The translations under genes and the position numbers were made by a program. From Candidatus Bathyarchaeota archaeon (lineage in GTDB: Archaea > Thermoproteota > Bathyarchaeia > Bathyarchaeales > Bathycorpusculaceae): 34,409 nt of DNA. Every line of letters starts with the position of its first letter. The first letter of the stretch is position 1. Below are positions 16,329 to 22,944 of this stretch, piece after piece. The notes beneath the pieces are model-generated. The model ran no database searches, had not been told where the DNA came from, and saw nothing but the letters and a program-made list of their open reading frames with translations. The DNA is taken from NCBI GenBank assembly GCA_030626685.1, contig DAOUTL010000001.1, forward strand, positions 1 through 34,409. Reading direction: 5' to 3'.

Positions 16329-16404
16329 TTCGGAATTGCACCAGCCAACGAAAATCTAAAAGTTTATTAGTTGGCTATTGACTGACTATTACTGGTGACA
16401 TCTG

Positions 16405-16653
16405 TTGCAAGCAGTTGGAAAAGTTGGAAAAAGATCAACTTTGTATCCTCCGAAAAAATTAATGAAGCAACTCGGCTTAAAAGAGGGCTACACCATTGTT
16501 TTCCGTGTTGAAAATAATAGACTTATCATTGAGAAAATCAAAGACCCCTGGACGCTTGCTTTACAAACTCGCAAATGGGCTGAAACCACCGTAGAAGAGT
16601 TTGAAAGAGAGTCCGAGGAGCTGCAGGAGGAGTACACATCTGAAAAAGACTAG
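16405..16653 (+). CDS. vapB: AbrB-type antitoxin (TTG start)
   Basis: 82-aa antitoxin. The AbrB-like half is QAVGKVGKRSTLYPPKKLMK followed by QLGLKEGYTIVFRVENNRLI, with the usual I-P replaced by Y-P-P. The C-terminal helix carries WAETTVEEFERESEEL for toxin binding. The TTG at 16405 is the only sensible start, with GGTGAC about 10 nt upstream. It overlaps or abuts the PIN gene depending on which toxin start is used. Confidence 0.8.
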   Translation: MQAVGKVGKRSTLYPPKKLMKQLGLKEGYTIVFRVENNRLIIEKIKDPWTLALQTRKWAETTVEEFERESEELQEEYTSEKD

Positions 16654-17116
16654 AGTCGTAGTTGATTCCACATATCTGCTTCCTTCTTTAGGCATATCCG
16701 TTAAGAGTCTCGAAACTGAGGACATTCAGTTGATCAGTAAGTTCAGGGAAAATATAGAATACTGTTATCCTGCGCCTTTGTTGACGGAGCTTGTGGCAAA
16801 AGCCGCTAAAGAAGCCTCAAAAAAGAAGCTGAAGAGCCTCCCTACGGAAGCTGTAGAGGGGTTTAAAGCTCTTTTAGCGGGTTTAGGTGTTGCCGTAGAA
16901 CTCCCTGACCCAAACTGTCTAGTGCTAGCCGCAGAGCTTTGGATAAAAGGTCACAGAGACATCATGGATAACATAGCGTATGCGCACGCAGCAAAAACAC
17001 AAGCACATTTCATGACAATGGATGAAGCCTTTAAACATTTCCTTTCTGAGAAAGACTACGCATTAGACATTGTAATAACACATCTAGATCTGAAAAATGT
17101 GATAAAAAATGGTTGA
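16640..17116 (+). CDS. vapC: VapC-like PIN-domain toxin (non-ATG start)
   Basis: PIN toxin of 158 aa if translation starts at the CTG 16640, which has GGAGGAG 8-9 nt upstream and puts the catalytic aspartate near residue 9, as usual. A TTG at 16601 would add 13 basic residues. Acidic positions: VVVDSTYLLP, LLTELVAKAA, HRDIMDNIAYAHA and MTMDEAFKHF. It overlaps the antitoxin gene by 14 nt. Both start options are weak codons. Confidence 0.8.
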   Translation: MKKTRVVVDSTYLLPSLGISVKSLETEDIQLISKFRENIEYCYPAPLLTELVAKAAKEASKKKLKSLPTEAVEGFKALLAGLGVAVELPDPNCLVLAAELWIKGHRDIMDNIAYAHAAKTQAHFMTMDEAFKHFLSEKDYALDIVITHLDLKNVIKNG

Positions 17117-17120
17117 TTAA

Positions 17121-17411
17121 AACCAAGAAGACTCGTTAGGAAACAACTATGGTAACGGATACGCAGTAGTATCCGTCTACAAAGACCTTAACGGAACAAT
17201 AGGCTTCCTAATCTGGGGCTACAACGGAGAAGACACTTACTACGCAGCCAAATGGTTCCGGGAAACAGGCATCGAATACCTACAAACTGAGAACCGCGGA
17301 GTCACAGAAATCATTCTAAAAATAGACTACACGACATGCCCGTACAGCGTAGGCATAGCCCGCAACGAACGCTTAGGCACAATCAGCGAAAAAGCCTGCC
17401 ACGACCCATAA
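17121..17411 (+). pseudogene. Headless C-terminal ORF fragment
   Basis: 96 codons are open between a TAA at 17118 and a TAA at 17409, with protein-like composition (GNGYAVVSVYKDLNGTIGFL, WGYNGEDTYYAAKWF, then VTEIILKIDYTTCPYSVGIA) but no ATG, GTG or TTG near the beginning. It looks like the C-terminal end of a larger, probably secreted protein whose 5' part was lost. A T-rich terminator-like stretch (17430-17455) follows. No family recognised. Confidence 0.6.
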
Positions 17412-17457
17412 AGCCGCTAAAACCTTCTCTCCCTTTTTTATTTTCTCCTTTTTTTAA

Positions 17458-17587
17458 ACAAAGACAGCAAATCGTCTAAGCCGCTCACACCACAATCATC
17501 ACGCAAACAATTTTCCATACACACAGAAACAACACACCCACCCAGACTCGCCACAAACACTACAACACAAACACCAAGCGGTAAGAC
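17458..17587 (+). repeat. Dispersed repeat, copy 2 (composite)
   Basis: The first block, 17458-17495 (ACAAAGACAGCAAATCGTCT...), matches 18593-18630 with about four differences. The second, 17515-17560, is identical to 16029-16074. The copy therefore links the two other copies, and all three lie downstream of broken genes or operon ends within 2.7 kb. Confidence 0.65.
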
Positions 17588-17727
17588 AGGCAATCCTTAA
17601 AACAGATAAAATGGAGCATGCAGGCATAAATACACCGAAGAATGTACGTAAACATTTAATTAAAATATGCACGTTAAATTAGAGGTGAACGTACTACGTT
17701 GAGGCTGTCTGGATAAGCAACAGAAAG

Positions 17728-17760
17728 ATTTATAGCATTGTGTGACAAATCATCACACAA
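17728..17760 (+). promoter_or_regulatory. TATA box and 8-bp perfect inverted repeat
   Basis: GATTTATA (17728-17735) is followed by TTGTGTGA (17738-17745), a 7-bp spacer and TCACACAA (17753-17760). The repeat lies between the TATA box and the ATG at 17775, directly over the expected transcript start, and is a strong candidate operator for the ribbon-helix-helix antitoxin. Confidence 0.65.
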
Positions 17761-17774
17761 AGAAGTGTGCAAAT

Positions 17775-17990
17775 ATGTCTTCCACTATCACAATTCGTAT
17801 ACCGCGAGAGCTTAAAGAGAAAATGAAGAAGATACCTGAACGATGGAGCGAAGAAATCAGAAGGTTCATTGAAGACCGAGTTAAACGTCTTGAGTTGATA
17901 AACATAATCGAAGAAGTTGAATCTAGAGCTGAGAAACGCCGATTAAAAGTGGACTCAACGTCGCTCATCAGGGAGGACAGAGAACGTTAA
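17775..17990 (+). CDS. vapB: Ribbon-helix-helix antitoxin (VapB type)
   Basis: 71-aa protein with an N-terminal RHH domain (STITIRIPRELKEKMKKIPE, then RWSEEIRRFIEDRVKRL) and an acidic/basic helical tail ending in REDRER. RHH proteins bind palindromic operators as dimers, which fits the inverted repeat just upstream. The ATG at 17775 was chosen over the ORF start at 17742 because the RHH strand begins here. Its stop codon overlaps the first codons of the PIN frame. Confidence 0.82.
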   Translation: MSSTITIRIPRELKEKMKKIPERWSEEIRRFIEDRVKRLELINIIEEVESRAEKRRLKVDSTSLIREDRER

Positions 17991-18415
17991 ACATCGTTTT
18001 AGACTCCAACATCCTCGTAAAACTAGTCGCAACCGAACCCGGCTCTGACGAAGCGAGAACATACATAAAAGGCTCATTAGAAAAAGGCTACACCCTATAC
18101 ACCGTAAACATGGCGTTAGCCGAAGGCCTAAATGCCATATGGAAACACGTCAAAATACACAAAGACCTAAACTTAGAAGACGCAAACTCCACAATTCAAG
18201 ACCTAACCAACGTATACAGCAAACTGAAGATTCTAACAATACGAGAACTCTGCGAACAAGCCTCCAAAATAGCTTTTACATACAATATAACAATATACGA
18301 CGCTCTCTATGTTGCTGCAGCAGAAAAAGTAAAAGCTACACTATACACAGCCGACCAAAAATTCCACAATAAAGCAAAAAAGGTCATAAGCTCCGAGCTG
18401 CTTAAACCTTCATAA
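17987..18415 (+). CDS. vapC: VapC-like PIN-domain toxin lacking a canonical start codon
   Basis: The frame encodes a complete PIN fold: LNIVLDSNILVKLVATEPGS with D6, E46 (MALAEGLNAIW), D105 (TIYDALYVAAA) and D123 (YTADQKFHN). Between the in-frame stop at 17930 and the first motif there is no ATG, GTG or TTG. A good GGGAGG (17971-17976) lies about 10 nt before TTA (17987), exactly where a TTG would be expected. Translation may use TTA, ATT or ACG weakly, or the gene may be silenced by a start-codon mutation. An ATG at 18110 would drop the first catalytic aspartate. Confidence 0.72.
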   Translation, partial: LNIVLDSNILVKLVATEPGSDEARTYIKGSLEKGYTLYTVNMALAEGLNAIWKHVKIHKDLNLEDANSTIQDLTNVYSKLKILTIRELCEQASKIAFTYNITIYDALYVAAAEKVKATLYTADQKFHNKAKKVISSELLKPS

Positions 18416-18435
18416 ACATAACCAAAATCCCAAAT

Positions 18436-18525
18436 CTTTTATTCTGCGAAGTTGCAAACGCGTTAAGGTATAAGCCTTACTATGGAAAATTGCAGTCGAA
18501 AGCTTACCCAATACAGCTCCTATGA
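18436..18525 (+). pseudogene. vapC fragment duplicated from the 22.5-kb locus
   Basis: 90 bp reading LLFCEVANALRYKPYYGKLQ and ending SKAYPIQLL-stop match 22522-22611 at about 90% identity, including the truncated end. The upstream catalytic motif is absent. It is a copy of an already truncated toxin gene inserted after the PIN gene at 17987. Confidence 0.7.
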
Positions 18526-18592
18526 ACAACGCCGCAAATCACTCTTGAAAGCCACAACCCATCCCTTTTCTTTTTCCCATTTTTTAACGAAA

Positions 18593-18676
18593 ACGAAGAC
18601 AGCAAATCGTCTGAACCGCTCACGCCACAACTTCCTATATGCACAGAAACAAGGCACTCACACAAACTCACATTCA
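18593..18676 (+). repeat. Dispersed repeat, copy 3 (diverged)
   Basis: 18593-18630 aligns with 17458-17495 (about 34 of 38 bases). The following TATATGCACAGAAACAAGGC segment is a degenerate version of the CATACACACAGAAACAAC block of copies 1 and 2. Apart from the vapC fragment and this repeat, 18416-18836 holds only T-rich terminator-like sequence and the next promoter. Confidence 0.55.
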
Positions 18677-18836
18677 CCTTCCTTTAAGGTCTTTGATTAG
18701 GCTCTCGGCCTTCCACATACTCCCGCCTATCTGTTAATGTTTTGCAGCCGCTTACGATACGTAACGACGGCTTACGAATTTCTATGCGCAAGGCTTATAA
18801 ATTAGGACGGCAAACCATCTATATGGTGAACCTTAC

Positions 18837-19157
18837 ATGAGTAAAGTCAAAACAACCATCATAGTGAATGAGAAAGTATGGAACCAATTCAAGGAAACCA
18901 TATCTTCAAGATATGGAAGCCATAGAAACCTCAGCTCCGCTGTTGAACAAGCCATCAAATGTTTTAACGCCGTAGAATTGCTAAACAGTTTTTCCGATGC
19001 CATGGGGTTCGATACCAAAATCTACCCATCGATCAGAGATGTTGAAAATAGAAGACCTAAACTCAGAACATCAGCAGGAAAGATCGTCAGAGAGATGAGA
19101 GATGAACGCGAAACTCATATATCTAGATTCAAGCAGCATCGTGAAGAGATACATTGA
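18837..19157 (+). CDS. vapB: VapB-like antitoxin
   Basis: 106-aa antitoxin. The N-terminal segment VKTTIIVNEKVWNQFKETIS, followed by SRYGSHRNLSSAVEQAI, is an RHH/MetJ-Arc-type DNA-binding domain; the long basic C-terminal half (RRPKLRTSAGKIVREMRDER) should bind the toxin. A TATA box (TTATAAATT, 18795-18803) precedes an ACCAT...ATGGT inverted repeat (18814-18827) and the ATG at 18837. It overlaps the PIN gene by 56 nt, a long coupling overlap. Confidence 0.78.
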   Translation: MSKVKTTIIVNEKVWNQFKETISSRYGSHRNLSSAVEQAIKCFNAVELLNSFSDAMGFDTKIYPSIRDVENRRPKLRTSAGKIVREMRDERETHISRFKQHREEIH

Positions 19158-19590
19158 AGAGACCGGTTCCGAAGTCATTGACACTGTGTATCAAAAAGCC
19201 GAAACTGGAACGTTAAAATTTACATTTTCACTTTGGAACGTAGGAGAGACGCTCGGAGCTTTGGACAGATATTTTTCAAGGGGATTAATTACTGAGAAAA
19301 TGTTTAAGGTAGCTCTAGCAGACTTCATTTCAGAATCAATAAAAATGGCCCGACTTCACTCACTCCAAATACTGCCTATAACCGCAAACTGCCTCATTGA
19401 CTCATGGCTCATCGTACTGAAAACCCACATATATGAAGCTGACGCACTTCAAATATCCACCTCAAAACAAGCTCGTTGCGACCTACTGTTAAGTGCCGAT
19501 AACAGTCTTATCCGGACAGCCATAAAAGAAGGCCTAACCGCTATAAACATAGAGAAAGATCCGCAGAAAGCATTGGATAAACTGGTTTAG
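19102..19590 (+). CDS. vapC: VapC-like PIN-domain toxin
   Basis: 162-aa PIN toxin. Acidic residues: D9 (IYLDSSSIVKRY), E49 (NVGETLGALDRY), D114 (YEADALQIST) and D133 (LLSADNSLIRTA). The D-S-S-x-I-V-K-R-Y opening is a common archaeal VapC subtype. The ATG at 19102 is inside the antitoxin gene in another frame. After the stop, 196 bp to the next gene contain no supported feature; a minus-strand frame with KHKAENKGKDIEQELQRIPA near 19655-19750 may be another gene remnant. Confidence 0.86.
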   Translation: MNAKLIYLDSSSIVKRYIEETGSEVIDTVYQKAETGTLKFTFSLWNVGETLGALDRYFSRGLITEKMFKVALADFISESIKMARLHSLQILPITANCLIDSWLIVLKTHIYEADALQISTSKQARCDLLLSADNSLIRTAIKEGLTAINIEKDPQKALDKLV

Positions 19591-19786
19591 CATGATTTCA
19601 GTCCTAGCGCGCACTGAAGGTGCCCCGTGTCTTTGGTGAAAGCGTTGTCGTTTAAAAAGTGTCCGTCTGATTTGTCTGTATTTTTGCTGGGATTCTTTGT
19701 AGTTCTTGCTCTATGTCTTTTCCTTTGTTTTCTGCTTTGTGTTTGAGGTTTGGTTGTGGCTTTTCCCCATACATCTTTGTGTAGGC

Positions 19787-20209
19787 TTAGAATGTTCTCC
19801 TTAATTGTGTGCTATCAAAGTCTTTGTCGTTTGACAATATTTCCTTTGCACCTTTTCTTAGTGCGACTGTTAAGTGTATGGAGTCCTCGTAATCGATGTC
19901 GTATTCTTTCATTAATTCGACAGCTTGAATGAGGTCTCCTGGCTTTAGCGGGTCTATCAGCAAGCCTTTTAGATGCGTCATGGAGTCGATGACGTCTTCT
20001 ACGAGACGTTTGTCCTTCAGGCTTCTACCCGTTAAACCCGCAATTATTACCAGTGTTTCGTAAAGCGTTAGGCTGGAAGTTGCGTACTTTCCTTTTGGAG
20101 CGTTCTCAATTTTTTTGATCCATTTGTATGCTGTTTTACCCAGTAAAGGATGGTTGCCAAGCCAGTAAACGAAGATGTTAACGTCTACGTATCTTGTGAC
20201 ACCCACCAT
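19787..20209 (-). CDS. vapC: VapC-like PIN-domain toxin
   Basis: 140-aa PIN toxin with D9 (YVDVNIFVYW), E51 (TLYETLVIIAG), D109 (DIDYEDSIHLTVA) and D128/D130 (SNDKDFD). The Y-V-D-V-N-I-F-V-Y-W opening is a frequent archaeal PIN type. The ATG at 20209 lies within the 3' end of the AbrB gene (25-nt overlap), giving translational coupling. A predicted ribonuclease of unknown target. Confidence 0.86.
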   Translation of the reverse strand: MVGVTRYVDVNIFVYWLGNHPLLGKTAYKWIKKIENAPKGKYATSSLTLYETLVIIAGLTGRSLKDKRLVEDVIDSMTHLKGLLIDPLKPGDLIQAVELMKEYDIDYEDSIHLTVALRKGAKEILSNDKDFDSTQLRRTF

Positions 20210-20433
20210 TTCTTTATAACCTCAACTGCAAATTCGTCGAGATCTTCAGGCCACTTATCTATCTTAAAAGCTCCGAAGTATTTATCCGCAAATGGCTCGA
20301 GGGGCTCTATTATTATACCTTTCTCCTCTGCCATAATCTTGACGTATCCCCTCTCTCTTATCCTAGCTTTTTCCCTGATATTCTTTGGGATGACCACTCG
20401 ACCCTTCTCGTCAACCCTAACAACCACAGTCAT
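20185..20433 (-). CDS. vapB: AbrB-type antitoxin
   Basis: 82-aa antitoxin with an AbrB domain (VVVRVDEKGRVVIPKNIREK, then ARIRERGYVKIMAEEKGIII) and a tail FADKYFGAFKIDKWPEDLDE typical of AbrB proteins paired with PIN toxins. The minus-strand TATA is either ATATTTAATA (20467-20476) or TTTTATAT (20442-20449); the former gives a normal leader to the ATG at 20433. It is divergent from the next VapBC pair, sharing a 194-bp intergenic region. Confidence 0.83.
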   Translation of the reverse strand: MTVVVRVDEKGRVVIPKNIREKARIRERGYVKIMAEEKGIIIEPLEPFADKYFGAFKIDKWPEDLDEFAVEVIKKWWVSQDT

Positions 20434-20580
20434 AGTTTAACCCACTGATATAAAAGAATCCCGCCTATTAAATATTCCCACCGACTTCGAAGTCAAGTCC
20501 AGTGAACTACCAGCCATTTTAAACCCTACGCTTGCATCTGAGTGGTACGATATAAGTTTTACAGAAGATGTTTCCAGCAA

Positions 20581-20623
20581 GTTTAAATATAATTTCAGTC
20601 ATATTAAATGTGACGTGGGTGAC
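20581..20623 (+). promoter_or_regulatory. TATA box with repeated GTGAC half-sites
   Basis: GTTTAAATATAAT (20581-20593) is followed by GTCAT (20598-20602), GTGAC (20610-20614) and GTGAC (20619-20623), a mix of inverted and direct half-sites between the TATA box and the ATG at 20628. This could be the operator of the AbrB-type antitoxin. Confidence 0.42.
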
Positions 20624-20627
20624 ATAA

Positions 20628-20822
20628 ATGGCGCTTGTTAAAACGCGAAGGGTCGGCGGCTCCCTAGTGGTTACCTTGCCAAAAGAGCTTGTGGAGAGTG
20701 AGAATATCAAGGAAGGCGAAATCTTGGAGGTAATCGTCAAGAAGGTTAGGAAGGATGGATTCGGGGTTTTTAGAGGCATGAGATCGTTCACCGTTAGTGA
20801 TGAGTTGGCGGCTCATGAGTGA
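20628..20822 (+). CDS. vapB: AbrB-type antitoxin
   Basis: 64-aa antitoxin in which almost the whole protein is the AbrB fold (ALVKTRRVGGSLVVTLPKEL, then VESENIKEGEILEVIVKKV), followed by a short tail (FRGMRSFTVSDELAAHE) that must supply toxin binding. The R-R-V-G-G-S-L-V-V-T-L-P core is the archaeal variant of this family. Its stop codon TGA overlaps the toxin start (ATGAGTGA, 8 nt). Confidence 0.82.
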   Translation: MALVKTRRVGGSLVVTLPKELVESENIKEGEILEVIVKKVRKDGFGVFRGMRSFTVSDELAAHE

Positions 20823-21213
20823 TAAGTACGTTATAGACGCTTATGCTTGGGTGGAATATCTCATTGGAAGCGAGGTAGGTAACGAGGTTAAAGCCGTCTT
20901 AGAAGGGGAAGACAATGAGGTTTACACATGCGCGGTGACTGTTGCAGAGATTATAAGTAAAACCGCCAGGGAGGGAAGAAACCCTGAAACTGCTTATAAC
21001 ATCCTCGTCAGCGACTCGCATATAATCAATGTTGATGAAGAACTGTCAAGGGATGCTGGCATATTGCACGCCGAGATGCGGAAGAAAATAGGAGATTTCG
21101 GGTTAGCAGACGCCTACGTGCTGGCCTCTGCAAAAAAACTGAAATCAAAAATCCTCACAGGAGACCCTCACTTTAGCGGCGTCGAAGAAGCAATCTTAGT
21201 AACTACCACTTAG
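20815..21213 (+). CDS. vapC: VapC-like PIN-domain toxin
   Basis: 132-aa PIN toxin when started at the ATG 20815; a GTG at 20797 would add six residues. D8 (YVIDAYAWVEYL), E45 (TVAEIISKTA), D99 (GLADAYVLASA) and D117 (LTGDPHF) complete the acidic centre. The D-A-Y-A-W-x-E-Y opening and T-G-D-P-H-F ending are a well-known archaeal VapC type. The overlap with the antitoxin implies coupling. Confidence 0.87.
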   Translation: MSDKYVIDAYAWVEYLIGSEVGNEVKAVLEGEDNEVYTCAVTVAEIISKTAREGRNPETAYNILVSDSHIINVDEELSRDAGILHAEMRKKIGDFGLADAYVLASAKKLKSKILTGDPHFSGVEEAILVTTT

Positions 21214-21330
21214 GCGTTTTCCGAACTATTCCCTTTTGCGGGTGTGTTTTTGAGGCTCCTTGTTGAGTTTAGGGCTTTGCCGCAATTGTGTTTACGATCT
21301 GAAGCATCATCATAAATTGCAGGGTTTTCT

Positions 21331-21774
21331 CTACAGTCTTTTGGTTGCGACTCTGCTTTCAAGGTCTGGGTAGGTTATTGTCTTCACGAACTTGCCTGCT
21401 ACTTTTTGCAGCTTTTCATCTTCTGTTACCAGGATGGCTTCTGTTCTCTCGGCGATTGCTATGTATGAGGCGTCATAAAACGTCAGCCGTTCTTTATAGG
21501 CTTTGTTGAGTGTGTGGGAGAAATCTAGCTTAGCGAAGTTTACTGGTTGAATCACATTTTTCACAGCTAAGTCTTTAAGGGTGGTGGCAACATCTACAGC
21601 GTCTTCTATAGATATGGTCCTCAATAATGTTGCAAGTTTCCAGAGACTGTTGCAGGCTTCGTATATCGCAAGGTCTGTTGTAACCAAATTTTCACGGGAG
21701 GCTTCAACTATTAACCGTTTGCCACGCCTAGTGACTAGTGGCAGGAGTGCTGACGCGTCGAGAAGATACTTCAC
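21331..21774 (-). CDS. vapC: VapC-like PIN-domain toxin (GTG start)
   Basis: 147-aa PIN toxin with D6 (YLLDASALLPL), E39 (AIYEACNSLWK), D101 (TFYDASYIAIAE) and D119 (LVTEDEKL). The GTG at 21774 overlaps the antitoxin stop as GTGA, so translation is coupled and likely weaker than that of the antitoxin. It converges with the previous VapC, separated by 117 bp without further features. Confidence 0.86.
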   Translation of the reverse strand: MKYLLDASALLPLVTRRGKRLIVEASRENLVTTDLAIYEACNSLWKLATLLRTISIEDAVDVATTLKDLAVKNVIQPVNFAKLDFSHTLNKAYKERLTFYDASYIAIAERTEAILVTEDEKLQKVAGKFVKTITYPDLESRVATKRL

Positions 21775-22004
21775 CGTGTTTCCCTGTCCTCACGCACAAG
21801 CTTGGCTACCAATTCTGGATCTATTTTGCTGCTCAACCGTTCTCTCAGCGACTCTAGTTTTTCCGCAAGATTCTTCAGTTCCAACTCTACAAGATATTTG
21901 TCAAGCAGTTTTCTCACTGTTTCGCTGACGTTGACGTTGTATTTTTCCAGCTTTTCCTTGATCTCCCTCGCAACTCTGATTGTGATAACGCTCATCCGAA
22001 GCAC
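21771..22004 (-). CDS. vapB: Ribbon-helix-helix antitoxin
   Basis: RHH antitoxin of 74-77 aa. The core VITIRVAREIKEKLEKYNVN followed by VSETVRKLLDKYLVE is the RHH domain, and the tail ends in LVREDRETR, similar to the REDRER tail of the 17.8-kb antitoxin. Possible starts are GTG 22004, nearly leaderless given the TATA box at 22029-22036, or ATG 21995. A 19-bp perfect palindrome abuts the gene on its 5' side. Confidence 0.82.
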   Translation of the reverse strand: MLRMSVITIRVAREIKEKLEKYNVNVSETVRKLLDKYLVELELKNLAEKLESLRERLSSKIDPELVAKLVREDRETR

Positions 22005-22005
22005 C

Positions 22006-22036
22006 GTATTACATAATGTAATACGAGCTTATAAAA
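22006..22036 (-). promoter_or_regulatory. TATA box and 19-bp perfect palindrome
   Basis: GTATTACAT (22006-22014) and ATGTAATAC (22016-22024) form a perfect palindrome around a single central base, between a minus-strand TATA box (TTTTATAA, 22029-22036) and the antitoxin start. RHH dimers bind such sites, so this is probably the autoregulatory operator. Confidence 0.68.
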
Positions 22037-22048
22037 CTAATGGAACAG

Positions 22049-22139
22049 CCTGTGGAGATCAGACCCCTACTCCCTGCAAAGCGAGCAAGTCCAATCGAGG
22101 AAGCAGGAAGCCATCCCTACTTGTAGGGTGGTAGTTCAC
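22049..22139 (+). mobile_element. IS200/IS605-type right-end remnant (TnpB tail and omega-RNA hairpin)
   Basis: A frame at 22049-22126 reads PVEIRPLLPAKRASPIEEAG and ends SHPYL-stop, resembling C-terminal tails of TnpB proteins. It runs into GGAAGCC, a hairpin (CCATCCCTA/TAGGGTGG with a CTTG loop) and GGTAGTTCAC (22130-22139), the usual end of TnpB omega-RNA scaffolds, after which the guide or flank would begin. The rest of tnpB is gone. It sits between divergent antitoxin genes. Confidence 0.62.
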
Positions 22140-22183
22140 TTAATAATAATATGTGTAAAGAATATGTAAAGAAGGGGTGTGTA

Positions 22184-22405
22184 ATGGGCAATGTCACTAT
22201 AAGAGTGCCTGAGGAGCTGAAACGTCAGATGAAACGTTTTAAGCATATTAACTGGAGTGAAGTTGCCAGAAGAGCTTTCGAAGATGCCGCCCGTCGAGAA
22301 GAGATGCTGAAAGCTGCTGAGGTCATCAAAAGGTTGCGAATGGAAAGTCAAGCTGAATGGAACGGTGCTGAGGAGATACGTAAATGGCGAAACGCCGCAA
22401 GATAG
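22184..22405 (+). CDS. vapB: Ribbon-helix-helix antitoxin (orphaned)
   Basis: 73-aa RHH antitoxin: MGNVTIRVPEELKRQMKRFK, then HINWSEVARRAFEDAARR, with a tail (QAEWNGAEEIRKWRNAAR) of the kind that wraps PIN toxins. The ATG at 22184 follows GAAGGGG and is preferred to the ATG at 22151. It overlaps the 5' end of a truncated vapC by 22 nt, so it seems to have lost its functional toxin. Its promoter region begins just after the IS605-type right end. Confidence 0.8.
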   Translation: MGNVTIRVPEELKRQMKRFKHINWSEVARRAFEDAARREEMLKAAEVIKRLRMESQAEWNGAEEIRKWRNAAR

Positions 22406-22611
22406 TGGTGTTAGACTCCTCAGTTGCGGTTAAGTGGTTCAGCAAAGAGGTAAAATCGGATGAAGCCATCAAGCTCATGGACTCTCACGTGAAAGGCCCC
22501 ATAGAGCTATCAGTCTCAGATCTGTTATTCTGCGAGGTTGCAAACGCATTAAGGTATAAGCCTTACTATGAAAAATTGCAGCCGAAAGCTTACCCAATCC
22601 AGCTCCTATGA
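22384..22611 (+). pseudogene. Truncated vapC
   Basis: 75 codons encode the first half of a PIN toxin: KIVVLDSSVAVKWF with D11 and LLFCEVANALRYKP with E51. The frame then ends in YYEKLQPKAYPIQLL-stop, so the third and fourth acidic motifs are missing. The last 90 bp recur at 18436-18525 with the same premature end. Toxicity is unlikely, but it may still bind the antitoxin. Confidence 0.78.
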
Positions 22612-22614
22612 ACA

Positions 22615-22782
22615 TCACCGGCAATCAGGTATAAGCTTTACACTTCCCTTTCTCTTAGCCTCCATGTATTCCTTGACGGCTTCAACCTCGTCTTTTAAGG
22701 GCTCTTCCAACCCCACAAGCCTTTCCTCAACAAGCTCCTCTAACCTTTCAACTTTTTCACGAACAAGCCCTACGGAAAACAG
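22615..22782 (-). pseudogene. Antitoxin-like coiled-coil remnant
   Basis: About 55 codons on the minus strand read VGLVREKVERLEELVEERLV then GLEEPLKDEVEAVKEYMEAK and end KLIPDCR-stop. Charged helices followed by a D/E-E-V-E-A-V-K-E-Y segment resemble small archaeal VapB-like antitoxins. No normal start codon is present (TAG upstream, then CTG at 22782), so it is probably a 5'-truncated relic lying tail to tail with the truncated vapC. Confidence 0.42.
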
Positions 22783-22944
22783 AAACTATACAACAAAAAG
22801 GTTATGAAAACCAACTTGGAAAGGCTTGCACATTTAATAAAAGTCTGCGGCTTGCTGATGCAAACGAAAGTTTATCTGTTCTGGTCAAAAACCGATTATC
22901 GAAAGTAACGTTTCCAAGCTACAAAAAATGGTATCAGGTTCAAT

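Larger units (their letters stand above)
15894..16404. other. Gene-poor stretch with repeat and tRNA relic
   Basis: No gene with normal features. It contains a dispersed repeat copy (16029-16087), a tRNA-like relic (16241-16328), and a plus-strand frame (about 16096-16250) reading GDGIVGKRVIAYARHIEVMR and later HRHRAQGAKLDD. That frame loosely resembles the 57-aa protein at 29131 (GDRIVGEQIVCECRKIKG, then HRAQ), so it may be a decayed homologue. The end holds the TATA region (AAAAGTTTATTA, near 16359-16370) of the next VapBC pair. Confidence 0.4.

Noticed and set aside
16012..16341. Minus-strand 109-codon ORF over the tRNA relic
   Set aside because: Covers repeat and tRNA-like sequence in antisense and shows no protein features.
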